From: Synechococcus sp. Cruz-7E5
GTDB taxonomy: Bacteria; Cyanobacteriota; Cyanobacteriia; PCC-6307; Cyanobiaceae
Assembly (NCBI RefSeq): GCF_024345995.1
Contig: NZ_JAGQCE010000005.1
Span: 1 to 64,000, forward strand
Reading direction: 5' to 3'
DNA: 64,000 nt
In this document: one piece after another, positions 28,752 to 37,789 of the stretch
Numbering within the stretch: the first letter of the stretch is position 1
Layout of the letters: each line of letters opens with the position of its first letter
Program-made: the position numbers and the translations under genes
Notes under the pieces: generated by a model
The model's database searches: none
Seen by the model: the letters and a program-made list of their open reading frames with translations, nothing else
What the model was told of the DNA's origin: nothing

Positions 28752-29759
28752 GTGAGCGCCACGATCAGCCTGCAGCAGCTCACCGACCAGCTCGATGCTC
28801 TCGAAGCCGAAGCGGCGGCCTCGATCGCCGCAGCAGCAGACACCACTGAGCTGGAAGGGCTGCGGGTGGGACTGCTGGGCAAGAAGGGGCGCCTCTCGGC
28901 GGTGCTGGGGGCCATGGGCAAGCTCGATGCGTCCGAGCGGCCCCTGGTGGGCCAGCGGGCCAACGTGCTCAAGGAGCAGGTGCAGGCGCTGATGGGCCAG
29001 CGGCTGGAGGGGCTGCGGGGCGCCGCCATGGCCGAAAAGCTGGCGGGGGAACGGCTTGATGTGACTGCCCCGAGCCGCTACGTGCCGGTGGGGCATCGCC
29101 ACCCGCTGATCCGAACGATCGAGGAGATCGTCGACATCTTCTCCGGTCTCGGTTACCGGGTTGAAGAGGGGCCCGAGGCGGAAACCGACTACTACAACTT
29201 CACGGCCCTGAACATCCCGCCGCACCATCCGGCCCGGGACATGCAGGACACCTTCTATCTACCCGGTGACCGGCTGCTGCGCACGCATACCTCGCCGGTG
29301 CAGATCCGCCATCTGGAGAGCAACCCGCCACCGGTACGGATCGTGGCGCCCGGCCGGGTGTACCGGCGCGATGCGGTGGATGCCACCCACTCGCCCGTGT
29401 TCCACCAGGTGGAAGTGCTGGCAATCGATGAGGGGCTGGATTTCAGCCACCTGCGCGGCACCGTCACCACCTTTCTACAGCAGTTTTTCGGCGATCTGCC
29501 GGTGCGCTTCCGGGCCAGCTACTTTCCCTTCACCGAGCCTTCTGCTGAGGTGGACGTGCAATGGCGGGGGCGCTGGCTGGAGGTGATGGGCTGCGGGATG
29601 GTGGATCCGGCGGTGCTGGAGGGACTGGGGCTGGATCCCGAGCGCTGGAGCGGTTTCGCCGCTGGCCTGGGGGTGGAGAGGTTCTGCATGGTGCGCCACA
29701 GCATCGACGACATCCGCCGGCTGTTCACCAGCGACCTGCGCTTCCTGGAGCAGTTCTGA
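28752..29759 (+). CDS. pheS: Phenylalanine-tRNA ligase alpha subunit
   Basis: PheS is the catalytic subunit of the (alpha-beta)2 class II synthetase that charges tRNA-Phe. The 335-residue protein has the N-terminal coiled-coil tRNA-binding arm (about 1-85), then motif 1 ([18 protein letters not shown]), the substrate block [12 protein letters not shown], motif 2 ([20 protein letters not shown]) and motif 3 ([20 protein letters not shown]). Start is GTG at 28752. The beta subunit gene is not in the window. nadK follows 61 bases downstream. Confidence 0.96.
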   Translation: MSATISLQQLTDQLDALEAEAAASIAAAADTTELEGLRVGLLGKKGRLSAVLGAMGKLDASERPLVGQRANVLKEQVQALMGQRLEGLRGAAMAEKLAGERLDVTAPSRYVPVGHRHPLIRTIEEIVDIFSGLGYRVEEGPEAETDYYNFTALNIPPHHPARDMQDTFYLPGDRLLRTHTSPVQIRHLESNPPPVRIVAPGRVYRRDAVDATHSPVFHQVEVLAIDEGLDFSHLRGTVTTFLQQFFGDLPVRFRASYFPFTEPSAEVDVQWRGRWLEVMGCGMVDPAVLEGLGLDPERWSGFAAGLGVERFCMVRHSIDDIRRLFTSDLRFLEQF

Positions 29760-29820
29760 TGGCAATCGGGCCGCGGCCGGAAGGCTCCTCATAAACTCGA
29801 CAGGTTCTCGCCTCCGACCG

Positions 29821-30771
29821 GTGCCCTGCGTCGGACTGATCGTCAACGACGGCAAGGATCTGGCCGTCAAGACGGCCGATGTCATCCAGAGCCGACTGGA
29901 AGCGGCCGGCACCAGCGTGCTGCGAGTGAGCAGCTCCGGCGGGATGGTTGGTTTCGCCAATCCCGACCACCAGTTGCGCAGCCGTGGTTTCAGCGCCTGC
30001 GTGCCGGCGAGCTTTCACCCGGACATGAGCCTGGCGGTGGTGCTGGGGGGCGACGGCACCGTGCTCTCCGCCGCGCGCCAGACCGCTCCGATCGGCGTGC
30101 CGATCCTCACGGTCAACACCGGCCACCTGGGCTTCCTGGCCGAGGCCTACCTCAGCGAGCTGGATGGGGCGATGGAGCAGCTCCTCACCGGCCGCTGGAC
30201 CGTGGAAGAACGCACGATGCTGATTGTGAGCGTCATGCGAGGCGACCAGCGCCGCTGGGAGGTGCTCTGCCTCAACGAGATGGCCCTGCACCGGGAACCG
30301 CTCACCAGCATGTGCCATTTCGAGATCGCCATCGGTCGCCACGTGCCGGTGGACATCTCCGCCGATGGGGTGATCCTCTCCACCCCCACCGGATCCACCG
30401 CCTATGCCCTCAGCGCCGGCGGACCTGTGATCACCCCCGACTGCCCGGTGCTGCAGCTCACCCCGATCGCACCCCATTCGCTCGCATCCCGCGCCCTGGT
30501 GTTCAGCGACCAGGAACCAGTGACGGTGTTTCCAGCCACCCCCGAGCGGTTGATGATGGTGGTGGACGGAAGCGCCGGCTGCTACGTGTGGCCGGAAGAT
30601 CGCGTGCTGATCCGCCGCAGCCCCCATCCAGCCCGGTTCGTGCGCCTGCAGGACCACGAGTTCTTCCAGGTGCTGCGCAACAAGCTGGGCTGGGGGCTAC
30701 CCCATGTGGCCAAGCCCGACAATGGGGAGTTAGGCGGCCGCGACGGCCCCGGCGCCGGTGCACGCCCGTGA
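29821..30771 (+). CDS. nadK: NAD kinase
   Basis: NadK makes NADP+ from NAD+ and ATP. The 316-residue protein shows the family signature [13 protein letters not shown] (GGDGT at 76-80), [10 protein letters not shown], and the NE/D-type block with [17 protein letters not shown]. Start is GTG at 29821. The last four bases overlap the GTG of the response-regulator gene, so the two are translationally coupled. Cyanobacteria typically have two NAD kinases; which one this is cannot be decided here. Confidence 0.95.
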   Translation: MPCVGLIVNDGKDLAVKTADVIQSRLEAAGTSVLRVSSSGGMVGFANPDHQLRSRGFSACVPASFHPDMSLAVVLGGDGTVLSAARQTAPIGVPILTVNTGHLGFLAEAYLSELDGAMEQLLTGRWTVEERTMLIVSVMRGDQRRWEVLCLNEMALHREPLTSMCHFEIAIGRHVPVDISADGVILSTPTGSTAYALSAGGPVITPDCPVLQLTPIAPHSLASRALVFSDQEPVTVFPATPERLMMVVDGSAGCYVWPEDRVLIRRSPHPARFVRLQDHEFFQVLRNKLGWGLPHVAKPDNGELGGRDGPGAGARP

Positions 30772-31436
30772 ACGGACCCCTGATCCTGCTGGTTGGGGAG
30801 GAGGCCGAAGCGCTGGCGCCGCGCTTGGAGGCCTCCGGTTACCGCACCGCGCCGGTGGGTGCCCTGCCCGATCCGCCGGCGGCGGTGCTGGTGTCGGGAG
30901 CAGATGGGGTGGCCACGATTCCAACCCTGCGCATGATTCTGGAGGATGTGCCGATCCTGCTGGATCTGGTGAGCGACAGCGTCGAGGCTCGCTCCCGCTG
31001 CTTCAGCTCCGGCGCCGACGACTTCTGGCTCTCCAGTGCCGGCGGCAGTGACCTGCTGATGCGACTGCGCCTGCACCTGCAGATCCGCGGCGGCAACCGC
31101 GACCAGCTGCCGCCCCTGCAACTCGCTGATCTGCATCTGGATCCCGCCAGCAGGCAGGTGCGGCGGGGGAGGCGTCTGCTCGCGCTCACCGCCCGCGAGT
31201 ACCAGTTGCTGCTCACCCTGATGCGACAGCCGGGGATGGTGCTCAGTCGCGAGCAGATCCTCGCCGAGGTGTGGAACGACCAGGGGGGAGCCGCCAGCAA
31301 CGTGGTGGAGGTGTATGTCCGCTACCTGCGCCAGAAGCTGGAGGAACAGGGTGAGCAACGCCTGATCCACACCGTGCGCGGCCGGGGCTACTGCCTGTGC
31401 GAACGGCCGCCGAAGCCGGAGCGGCCGGCGACATGA
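30768..31436 (+). CDS. OmpR-type response regulator with degenerate receiver domain
   Basis: A 222-residue protein with a receiver-like fold (1 to about 110) and an OmpR/PhoB winged-helix DNA-binding domain (about 120-215; [49 protein letters not shown]). The receiver seems inactive: the acidic pair region is GEE (10-12), the position after the third strand that should be the phospho-accepting Asp is Ser43 in AVLVSGADG, and the usual Lys-Pro after strand five is missing ([10 protein letters not shown]). It would be a phosphorylation-independent regulator. It is coupled to nadK by a GTGA overlap. Confidence 0.88.
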   Translation: MNGPLILLVGEEAEALAPRLEASGYRTAPVGALPDPPAAVLVSGADGVATIPTLRMILEDVPILLDLVSDSVEARSRCFSSGADDFWLSSAGGSDLLMRLRLHLQIRGGNRDQLPPLQLADLHLDPASRQVRRGRRLLALTAREYQLLLTLMRQPGMVLSREQILAEVWNDQGGAASNVVEVYVRYLRQKLEEQGEQRLIHTVRGRGYCLCERPPKPERPAT

Positions 31437-31449
31437 GACGTCCTGCAGC

Positions 31450-32016
31450 GTGATGGGAAGCCCGTTGAGAGCTGGTTCCCTGCTCGCCCTCGGTTTGACG
31501 ACGGGGTTGCTGACGACCGGGCTGCTGGCGGCGGGGTTTCACACGGACCATCGGCCCGCCATGGCGGACAGCCGTTCGCCAGCCGCTCCCCCCCAGTTCC
31601 TGCCTATCGAGGCGGAATGGTGCCTGGAGCGTGCCGAGACCGCGGCGAGCACGCTGCCACCGACCTGTATCCAGCTGGAGGTGCCCCGCACCCCCCGTCA
31701 GTACGCCTGGGGCCTGATGCAGCGGCCGGCGCTGGGACGCCTGAGGGGGATGTGGTTCCGGTTTGAGCCGGCGCAGGCCGTGAGCTTCTGGATGCACCGC
31801 ACCCTCACCCCGCTCGACATGGTTTTCCTCCGCGAGGGGAGGGTGATCGCCATCCAGACCAACGTGCAACCCTGCCCGCGGCTGCCCTGCCCCAGTTACG
31901 GCCCCGGCGAACCGGCCGATGGGGTGGTGGAGCTCGACGCGGGCGAGGCGGCGGCCCTGGGCATCGGCGAGGGCAGCGCTGCTGTGATCAGGCTCCGGGA
32001 GCCGGAAGCTCCATAA
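31450..32016 (+). CDS. Exported DUF192 family protein
   Basis: A 188-residue protein with an N-terminal hydrophobic signal (about 5-30) and a DUF192 domain (about 70-185). The family signature is visible: QYAWGLMQRPALGRLRGMWF, SFWMHRTLTPLDMVFL, and the C-terminal GVVELDAGEAAALGI. DUF192 proteins are small exported or membrane-linked beta-barrel proteins of unknown biochemical role. Start GTG at 31450 or the adjacent ATG at 31453. It converges on cobL with an 8-base gap. Confidence 0.86.
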   Translation: MMGSPLRAGSLLALGLTTGLLTTGLLAAGFHTDHRPAMADSRSPAAPPQFLPIEAEWCLERAETAASTLPPTCIQLEVPRTPRQYAWGLMQRPALGRLRGMWFRFEPAQAVSFWMHRTLTPLDMVFLREGRVIAIQTNVQPCPRLPCPSYGPGEPADGVVELDAGEAAALGIGEGSAAVIRLREPEAP

Positions 32017-32024
32017 CTTCGATC

Positions 32025-33305
32025 TCAGTCTTTGCGGCCCTTAAGCACCAGCACCGGATTGAGCGGGGCCAGGCGAGTGCCATCGGCCAGAGGGGAGCCC
32101 CGCCAGGCCTGCAGCTGACTCACCTGCACCCTCAGCCCGGCCTGCTCCAGCGGCGGCCTCAACTCCGCGAGGGCTTCGAGGGTGGCCAGGGGAATCACCA
32201 CCTGTCCGAGGGGACGCAGGCGCCGCAGCACGATCTCGAGCAGGGCCAGGCGCTGGCGGCCGCCGCCACCAAGCAGCACCCGGTCGGGATCGGGGGGACC
32301 GCCCTGCTGAAGCACGGAGAGGGCATCGCCTTCGAGCACCCCCGCTGGCTCAACGTCGAGCCGCTCGGCATTGGCCCGGATCAGGGCCGCTGAACCGCCT
32401 CGCCGCTCAAGGGCCCAGAGTTCCAGGCCCGGACGCAGCCGCAGGGCCTCCAGGCCCACCGAGCCCACCCCGGCCCCCACATCCCAGAGCACGCCGCTGG
32501 CGGGCAGCTCCAGGTCAGCGAGCAACTGGATGCGCACCTCCCGCTTGGTCATCAGGCCGGGACGATCGGGCTGCTGCAGCCAGAGGCCATCATCGAGGCC
32601 GAACAGCGGCAGGCTGGCGGGATTGGGAGGCGGAGGCGGCTCGGCAATCAGCAGCACCAGGTGCAGCGGATCGAGATCGGCCGGCAGCGCCGCCCGGGGT
32701 GCAAGCCGGAGCACCCTCTCCTCGGGGTGGCCGAGCCGTTCACACAACCAGAGGGCATAGGCCGCCTCCAGACCGGAGGCGGCCAGGATCCGCCGCACCT
32801 CCTCGACCCCGCCGCGGCCTGGATCGGTGAGCACCGCCAGGGCCGCCGGACGCTGCTGCAGACGGCCCGCCAGCGGTTCGGGGTCGCGGCCATGCAGGCT
32901 CAGCCACTCCGCGTCCTGCCAGGGGCGGCCGAGGCGGGCGAAGGCCAGCTGCAGGCTGGAGGGGGCGGGATGAAAGCGAAGGCACTCGGGGGGAAAGCGA
33001 CCCAGCAGCAGGCGACCGATGCCGAACCAGAGGGGATCGCCGCTGGCGAGCAGCACCACCGCCCGACCGGCGGCCAGGGCTCGCTCCAGCTGGGGAAACA
33101 GCTGCTCCGGGCGATCACTTGCCACTAACTCCGGCGGCTTGAGCTCCTCCGCCAGGACCTGGCGCAGCCCAGGCAGCAGCCTGGCGGGTGCCGCCAGCAG
33201 ATCGGCCTGGCGCACCAGGGCCGCCGCTGCCGCTGGCAGGGAGGCCAGCCCGCCGGCGTCGCTGCCGATCACCTCGAGACGATGCTGCTGGAGCGGTTGA
33301 TGCAC
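32025..33305 (-). CDS. cobL: Precorrin-6Y C5,15-methyltransferase (decarboxylating), CbiE-CbiT fusion
   Basis: CobL methylates C5 and C15 and decarboxylates ring C in corrin synthesis. The 426-residue protein joins a CbiE-type tetrapyrrole methylase (1 to about 210; ASGDPLWFGIGRLLLGRFP) to a CbiT-type Rossmann methyltransferase (about 225-426; LMTKREVRIQLLADL and the SAM motif DVGAGVGSVGLEAL near residue 275). I start at the GTG at 33305 because GGAG lies seven bases upstream and HRLEVIGSDAGG, the CbiE N-terminus, follows. ATGs at 33344 and 33377 are alternatives, the last overlapping the divergent gene. cobQ lies 25 kb away. Confidence 0.93.
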   Translation of the reverse strand: MHQPLQQHRLEVIGSDAGGLASLPAAAAALVRQADLLAAPARLLPGLRQVLAEELKPPELVASDRPEQLFPQLERALAAGRAVVLLASGDPLWFGIGRLLLGRFPPECLRFHPAPSSLQLAFARLGRPWQDAEWLSLHGRDPEPLAGRLQQRPAALAVLTDPGRGGVEEVRRILAASGLEAAYALWLCERLGHPEERVLRLAPRAALPADLDPLHLVLLIAEPPPPPNPASLPLFGLDDGLWLQQPDRPGLMTKREVRIQLLADLELPASGVLWDVGAGVGSVGLEALRLRPGLELWALERRGGSAALIRANAERLDVEPAGVLEGDALSVLQQGGPPDPDRVLLGGGGRQRLALLEIVLRRLRPLGQVVIPLATLEALAELRPPLEQAGLRVQVSQLQAWRGSPLADGTRLAPLNPVLVLKGRKD

Positions 33306-33367
33306 GTGGCGACTCCGGTGCGGCGGCTGGCCGGGCCCCGCCATGATGCCCGCGAGTTGAAGCGCCC

Positions 33368-33613
33368 ATGGCCGCACCTGAGCCCCCCTCCCGCCGTCAG
33401 CGCGTGCATGAGCTGGCCCTGGCCCTGCTGGCGCGGCAGGCCGAGATCGAGCTGCTCAGCCCCGAAGCCACCGGCGGCGGCGGGGAGGATGCCGGCCTCT
33501 GGCTGGAGCGGAACCGGCGGGTGGTACAGCGCTACCAGGCGGTGGTGCGCTCGGCAATCACCCTTGATGCCCTGATCGAGCAGGAAGTGGCCGCCGGGGC
33601 CGGCCAGCTCTGA
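33368..33613 (+). CDS. Small cyanobacterial protein of unknown function
   Basis: An 81-residue, mostly helical, soluble protein starting MAAPEPPSRRQRVHELALAL. It has the segment LALLARQAEIELLSPEA, a Gly-rich turn, then LWLERNRRVVQRYQAVVRSA and an acidic C-terminus. No signal, cysteine motif or catalytic residue is visible. It precedes the GH116 gene by 18 bases and probably shares its transcript. I do not recognise the family. Confidence 0.6.
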   Translation: MAAPEPPSRRQRVHELALALLARQAEIELLSPEATGGGGEDAGLWLERNRRVVQRYQAVVRSAITLDALIEQEVAAGAGQL

Positions 33614-33631
33614 CAAGCTGGCGCCATCTCG

Positions 33632-36163
33632 ATGAGCACCATGGCTCCGTTCGGCCTGTCCGCCCTCTCCACGCTGTTGCGCGGGCCCGGCGCCGGTCGG
33701 CCCGCCCAGGCCCCCCCCGCCAGCTGGCAACGGCCGATCGGCCAGGGCTGGGAGGCCCCCTACAAGGTGCGCTACGCCAGCAACCTCGACGACGGTCCCA
33801 ACCACGGCGCCCCACTCGGAGGCTTCGGCGCGGGCTGCATCGGCCGCGGACCCGACGGCAACTTCAACCTCTGGCACCTCGATGGGGGTGAGCACTGGTT
33901 CGGGGTGCTGCCCGACTGCCAGTTCGCCCTGTTCGAGCACGACGGCACAGTGAGCCGGGCGCGGGCCCTGGCCATGACCCCTGAGCGCGACGACTCCAGG
34001 CCGGAGGCCAGCAAGAGCCCCCTGGGCCGCTGGCAATGGCTGGGGGCCGAAACCAGCGACGACAACGAAACCAGCGCCACGGCCGGCACCTACTCCGCCC
34101 GCTATCCGCTGCACTGGTTCGATTATCAGTCCGACTTCCGCGCCGAGGCCAGCTGCGAGGCCTTCAGCCCGATCCTCCCCGGCGACTATCAGCGCACCAG
34201 CTATCCGGTGGCGGTGTTCCGCTGGCGGCTGGCCAACCCCACCAAGGTCCCCCTGGATCTCTCGTTGCTGCTGAGCTGGCGCAACACCGTGGGTTGGTTC
34301 ACCAACACCGATCCCAGCGCCGCCGTGACGTTCCGCGACGACGGCAGCCCGGAGCACAACTACCTGCCCGCCATCGGAGCGGGGGTGGGCCAGCGCAACC
34401 GCTGGATCGACACACCGGGCCTGACGGGCGTGCTGCTGGAGGGGGCGCCGAGTCAGCCGATCGCCGAGGGGGAGGGTCAGTGGTGCCTGGCGGTCCCCGA
34501 CCAGCTGGAGGGGGTGGAGGTGATGCGCTGCAGCCGCTGGGATCCAAGCGGCGATGGCGGCGAGATCTGGGAGGCGTTTTCCCGCGACGGCTCGATCCCC
34601 AACAGCAACAACGACCGCCGCAGCACCGGCAGCGAGCAGGCCAGCGCCGCGATCGCCCTGCGGCTGAGGTTGGAGCCGGGGGCTGAAATCGAGCTACCTG
34701 TGGTGATCAGCTGGGATCTGCCAGTGACCGCCTTCGCCACAGGCACGTCCGCCCTGCGCCGCTACACGGATTTTTTCGGGGCCACCGGCACCAGCGCCAC
34801 CGCCATCGCCGCCGAGGCTCTGGGCGCGTGGCGGCAGTGGCGCGACGCCATCGAGGCCTGGCAGAAACCTGTGCTGGAGCGCAGCGACCTGCCTGAGCCC
34901 CTGCGCATGGCCCTGCTCAATGAGCTCTACGACCTGGCCAGCGGAGGCAGCCTCTGGACCGCCGCCAGCTCCACGGATCCGGTGGGCCGTTTCGGGGTGC
35001 TGGAGTGCCTCGACTACGCCTGGTACGAAAGCCTGGATGTGCGGCTGTACGGCTCCTTCGCCCTGCTGCAGCTCTGGCCAGAACTCGACAAGGCGGTGTT
35101 GAGAAGCTTCGCGCGGGCCATTCCAGCCGCCGATGCCACCCCCCGGCCGATCGGCTGGTATTTCACCCAGGGGCGGGGCCGGGTGGAAGCGGCCCGCAAG
35201 CTGGCCGGCGCCACCCCCCACGACCTGGGCGCCCCCAACGAGCGGCCCTTCGATGCCACCAACTACACCGCCTATCAAGACTGCAACCTCTGGAAGGACC
35301 TGGCCTCAGACTTCGTTCTGCAGGTCTGGCGGCTGTTCCGCCTCTCCCCATCGGGGGAAGACCTGCGCTTCCTGGCCGACTGCTGGCCGGCGGTGGTGGA
35401 GTCGCTTCGTTATCTAAAGCAGTTCGACATCAACGACGACGGCCTGCCCGACAACGGCGGCGCGCCGGATCAGACCTTTGACGACTGGCCACTGCAGGGG
35501 GTGAGCGCCTACTGCGGTGCCCTCTGGATCGCGGCCCTGGAGGCGGCCCTGGCGATGGCCCAGCGGCTGCAGCTCGACCTTGGCCTCGACACCGGCGCCG
35601 AACAGCGGGAATTCGGCAGCTGGCTGGAGCCGTCACGGGCCAACTTCGATCGGCTGCTCTGGAACGGGGAGTACTACCGGATTGATGCCAGCAGCGGCAC
35701 ACCGGTGGTGATGGCCGACCAGCTCTGCGGCGATTTCTACGCCCGCCTGCTCGGGCTGCCGCCGGTGGTGAGCGATGAGCGGGCCCTCTCCGCATTGACG
35801 GCGATTCGTGAGGCCTGCTTCGAGCGCTTCGAAGGGGGGCGGCTGGGGGTGGCCAACGGCCTGCGCCGCGACGGTACGCCGCTCGATCCCAACGGCACCC
35901 ACCCGCTGGAGATATGGACCGGCATCAATTTCGGTCTGGCGGCCTATTACCGCCTGATGGGTCAGACCGACACGGCCATGGCGATCAGCGGCGCCGTGGT
36001 GGGCCAGGTGTATGCGGGAGGTTTGCAGTTCCGCACGCCCGAGGCGATCACGGCGGTGGGCACGTTCCGGGCCTGCCACTACCTGCGGGCGATGGCGATC
36101 TGGGCGCTCTGGGCCACCCACACCCAGTGGCAGCCGATCCCTGGAGCCGAGCGCGAACCATGA
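33632..36163 (+). CDS. GH116 family glycosidase (non-lysosomal glucosylceramidase-like)
   Basis: An 843-residue soluble glycoside hydrolase of the bile-acid beta-glucosidase/GBA2 type. The N-terminal beta-sandwich domain (about 40-400) shows GAPLGGFGAGCIGRGPDG, WHLDGGEHWF and YPVAVFRWRLANP. The C-terminal (alpha/alpha)6 domain carries FGVLECLDYAWYESLDVRLYGSF with Glu458, where the family's nucleophile lies, and APDQTFDDW (P612-D617), where the acid/base Asp lies. The likely substrate is a beta-glucoside, but the natural one is unknown. No signal peptide. Its stop overlaps the DUF3122 gene by four bases. Confidence 0.9.
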   Translation: MSTMAPFGLSALSTLLRGPGAGRPAQAPPASWQRPIGQGWEAPYKVRYASNLDDGPNHGAPLGGFGAGCIGRGPDGNFNLWHLDGGEHWFGVLPDCQFALFEHDGTVSRARALAMTPERDDSRPEASKSPLGRWQWLGAETSDDNETSATAGTYSARYPLHWFDYQSDFRAEASCEAFSPILPGDYQRTSYPVAVFRWRLANPTKVPLDLSLLLSWRNTVGWFTNTDPSAAVTFRDDGSPEHNYLPAIGAGVGQRNRWIDTPGLTGVLLEGAPSQPIAEGEGQWCLAVPDQLEGVEVMRCSRWDPSGDGGEIWEAFSRDGSIPNSNNDRRSTGSEQASAAIALRLRLEPGAEIELPVVISWDLPVTAFATGTSALRRYTDFFGATGTSATAIAAEALGAWRQWRDAIEAWQKPVLERSDLPEPLRMALLNELYDLASGGSLWTAASSTDPVGRFGVLECLDYAWYESLDVRLYGSFALLQLWPELDKAVLRSFARAIPAADATPRPIGWYFTQGRGRVEAARKLAGATPHDLGAPNERPFDATNYTAYQDCNLWKDLASDFVLQVWRLFRLSPSGEDLRFLADCWPAVVESLRYLKQFDINDDGLPDNGGAPDQTFDDWPLQGVSAYCGALWIAALEAALAMAQRLQLDLGLDTGAEQREFGSWLEPSRANFDRLLWNGEYYRIDASSGTPVVMADQLCGDFYARLLGLPPVVSDERALSALTAIREACFERFEGGRLGVANGLRRDGTPLDPNGTHPLEIWTGINFGLAAYYRLMGQTDTAMAISGAVVGQVYAGGLQFRTPEAITAVGTFRACHYLRAMAIWALWATHTQWQPIPGAEREP

Positions 36164-36666
36164 GCGGGATGATCCGCCGAGCGGGTCGGCTGCTGCTGGC
36201 ACTGAGCCTGGTGCTGGCTGGCCTGTTCGCGCTGGTGGCGCCAGCGACAGCCCAGCTGCACCAACACCCCAGCGAAACCGGCAGCCCGGTGCTGCGCAGC
36301 CTGGTGAGCGTGCGCGATCTCGATGATCAGGCCTGGCAGTTGGTGGCCTTTCGCGACGGACCGCCCGGAGCTGCCCTGCGCCTGCGGGTGGTGGGCTATC
36401 CCGGCAAGGTGCGGCTCGATCACCCCACGTCGCTGCAGGTGCGCTCGGGTCCGTTCCAGTGGCAGCTGGAGGATCTCACCCTCGAGAGCCAGGCATTGAG
36501 TAACGACGGCCGCTCCGCCGCCGCTGAATTCGATCTGAGCCCTTTGCTGGCCGAACTGAGCCAGAACCGTCCGCTGCGGCTGCGGCTGCCGGGGGTGTTC
36601 ACGGAGCTGCCGGTGCCTCCGTTCGTGGTGGCCGAGTGGCGCAGCCTGGTGAGAGCTCCGGCATGA
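36160..36666 (+). CDS. Exported DUF3122 family protein
   Basis: A 168-residue protein with a signal peptide (hydrophobic about 9-30, likely cleavage after ATAQ) and a domain matching the cyanobacterial DUF3122 family: LRSLVSVRDLDDQAWQLVAF, LRLRVVGYPGKVRLDHPT, AAEFDLSPLLAEL and the ending LPVPPFVVAEWRSL. Function unknown; location is periplasmic or lumenal. It overlaps GH116 upstream and ribD downstream by four bases each (both ATGA), so all three are translated as a coupled set. Confidence 0.87.
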   Translation: MSGMIRRAGRLLLALSLVLAGLFALVAPATAQLHQHPSETGSPVLRSLVSVRDLDDQAWQLVAFRDGPPGAALRLRVVGYPGKVRLDHPTSLQVRSGPFQWQLEDLTLESQALSNDGRSAAAEFDLSPLLAELSQNRPLRLRLPGVFTELPVPPFVVAEWRSLVRAPA

Positions 36667-37757
36667 GCAGGGGGTGCCCCTGGAGCACCTGGATGGAGCG
36701 GGCCCTCGGCCTGGCCGCCCTGGCGCAGGGTCGCACCAGCCCCAATCCCCTGGTGGGTGCCCTGGTGCTCGATGCCAGCGGCCTGCTGGTGGGGGAGGGC
36801 TTCCACGTCGCTGCCGGAATGCCCCACGCCGAGGTGGGAGCCCTGGCTCAGGCGGGAGATCGGGCCCGAGGGGGCACCCTGGTGGTGACCCTGGAGCCCT
36901 GCTGTCACCACGGCCGCACGCCCCCCTGCAGCGAGGCCGTGATCACCGCCGGGATCCGGCGGGTGATCGTGGCGATGGAAGACCCCGATCCGCGGGTGGC
37001 GGGCGAAGGCATCAAGGCATTGCGCCAGGCCGGGACGGAAGTGCTGGTGGGGGTGCGCCAGGCCGAGGCCCAGAACCTGAATGCCGCCTTCTGCCATCGG
37101 GTGTGCACCGGCCGGCCACTGGGGATCCTCAAGTGGGCGATGAGCGTGGACGGACGCACGGCCCTGCCCAACGGATCAAGCCAGTGGATCAGCGGGCCAG
37201 AATCGCGGCAGAGGGTGCACGAGCTGCGAGCGCGCTGCGATGCGGTGATCGTGGGCGGCGGCACCGTGCGCTCGGATGATCCCCTGCTCACCAGCCGGGG
37301 GCGGCGCGCGATCGAGCCGCTGCGGGTGGTGATCAGCCGCGGCCTGATCATGCCGGAGCGGGCCCAGCTCTGGGACCAGCGCGCGGCTCCCACCCTGGTG
37401 GCCCATGGGCCCGAGGCCCCCGAGCCAGCACGACAGCGACTGGATGGGCTGGGTGTGGAGCGGCTGGAGCTTGCCTGCTGCGAACCGCTGGAGCTGATGC
37501 AGGCCCTGGCCCGGAGGGGCTGCAACCAGGTGCTCTGGGAGTGCGGGCCAGAGCTGGCGGCAGCGGCGCTGCGCCAGGGTTGTGTACAGCGGCTGGTGGC
37601 GGTGGTGGCCCCGAAGCTGCTGGGGGGTATCGCCGCCCGCACACCGCTGGGGGATCTGCAGCTGAGCTCGATGGCGATGGCTCCCTCCTGGCGGGAGCTG
37701 GGGCTCAGCCGCTCGGGAGCCGATCTGATCTGGGAGCTGAACGGACATGACGGCTGA
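36663..37757 (+). CDS. ribD: Riboflavin biosynthesis deaminase/reductase RibD
   Basis: RibD deaminates and then reduces the pyrimidine intermediate of riboflavin synthesis. The 364-residue protein has a cytidine-deaminase-type zinc site (H55-A-E57 in GMPHAEVGAL, C80 and C89 in EPCCHHGRTPPC) and a C-terminal reductase domain (LKWAMSVDGRTAL, DAVIVGGGTVRSDDPLLT, VLWECGPELAAAAL). The ATG at 36663 overlaps the DUF3122 stop; an in-frame ATG nine codons earlier lies inside that gene. Riboflavin genes are split in this window (ribF at 26.2 kb). Confidence 0.96.
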   Translation: MSRGCPWSTWMERALGLAALAQGRTSPNPLVGALVLDASGLLVGEGFHVAAGMPHAEVGALAQAGDRARGGTLVVTLEPCCHHGRTPPCSEAVITAGIRRVIVAMEDPDPRVAGEGIKALRQAGTEVLVGVRQAEAQNLNAAFCHRVCTGRPLGILKWAMSVDGRTALPNGSSQWISGPESRQRVHELRARCDAVIVGGGTVRSDDPLLTSRGRRAIEPLRVVISRGLIMPERAQLWDQRAAPTLVAHGPEAPEPARQRLDGLGVERLELACCEPLELMQALARRGCNQVLWECGPELAAAALRQGCVQRLVAVVAPKLLGGIAARTPLGDLQLSSMAMAPSWRELGLSRSGADLIWELNGHDG

Positions 37758-37789
37758 GGGCATTGGACGACCGTCCTTAGAGTCCGGCC

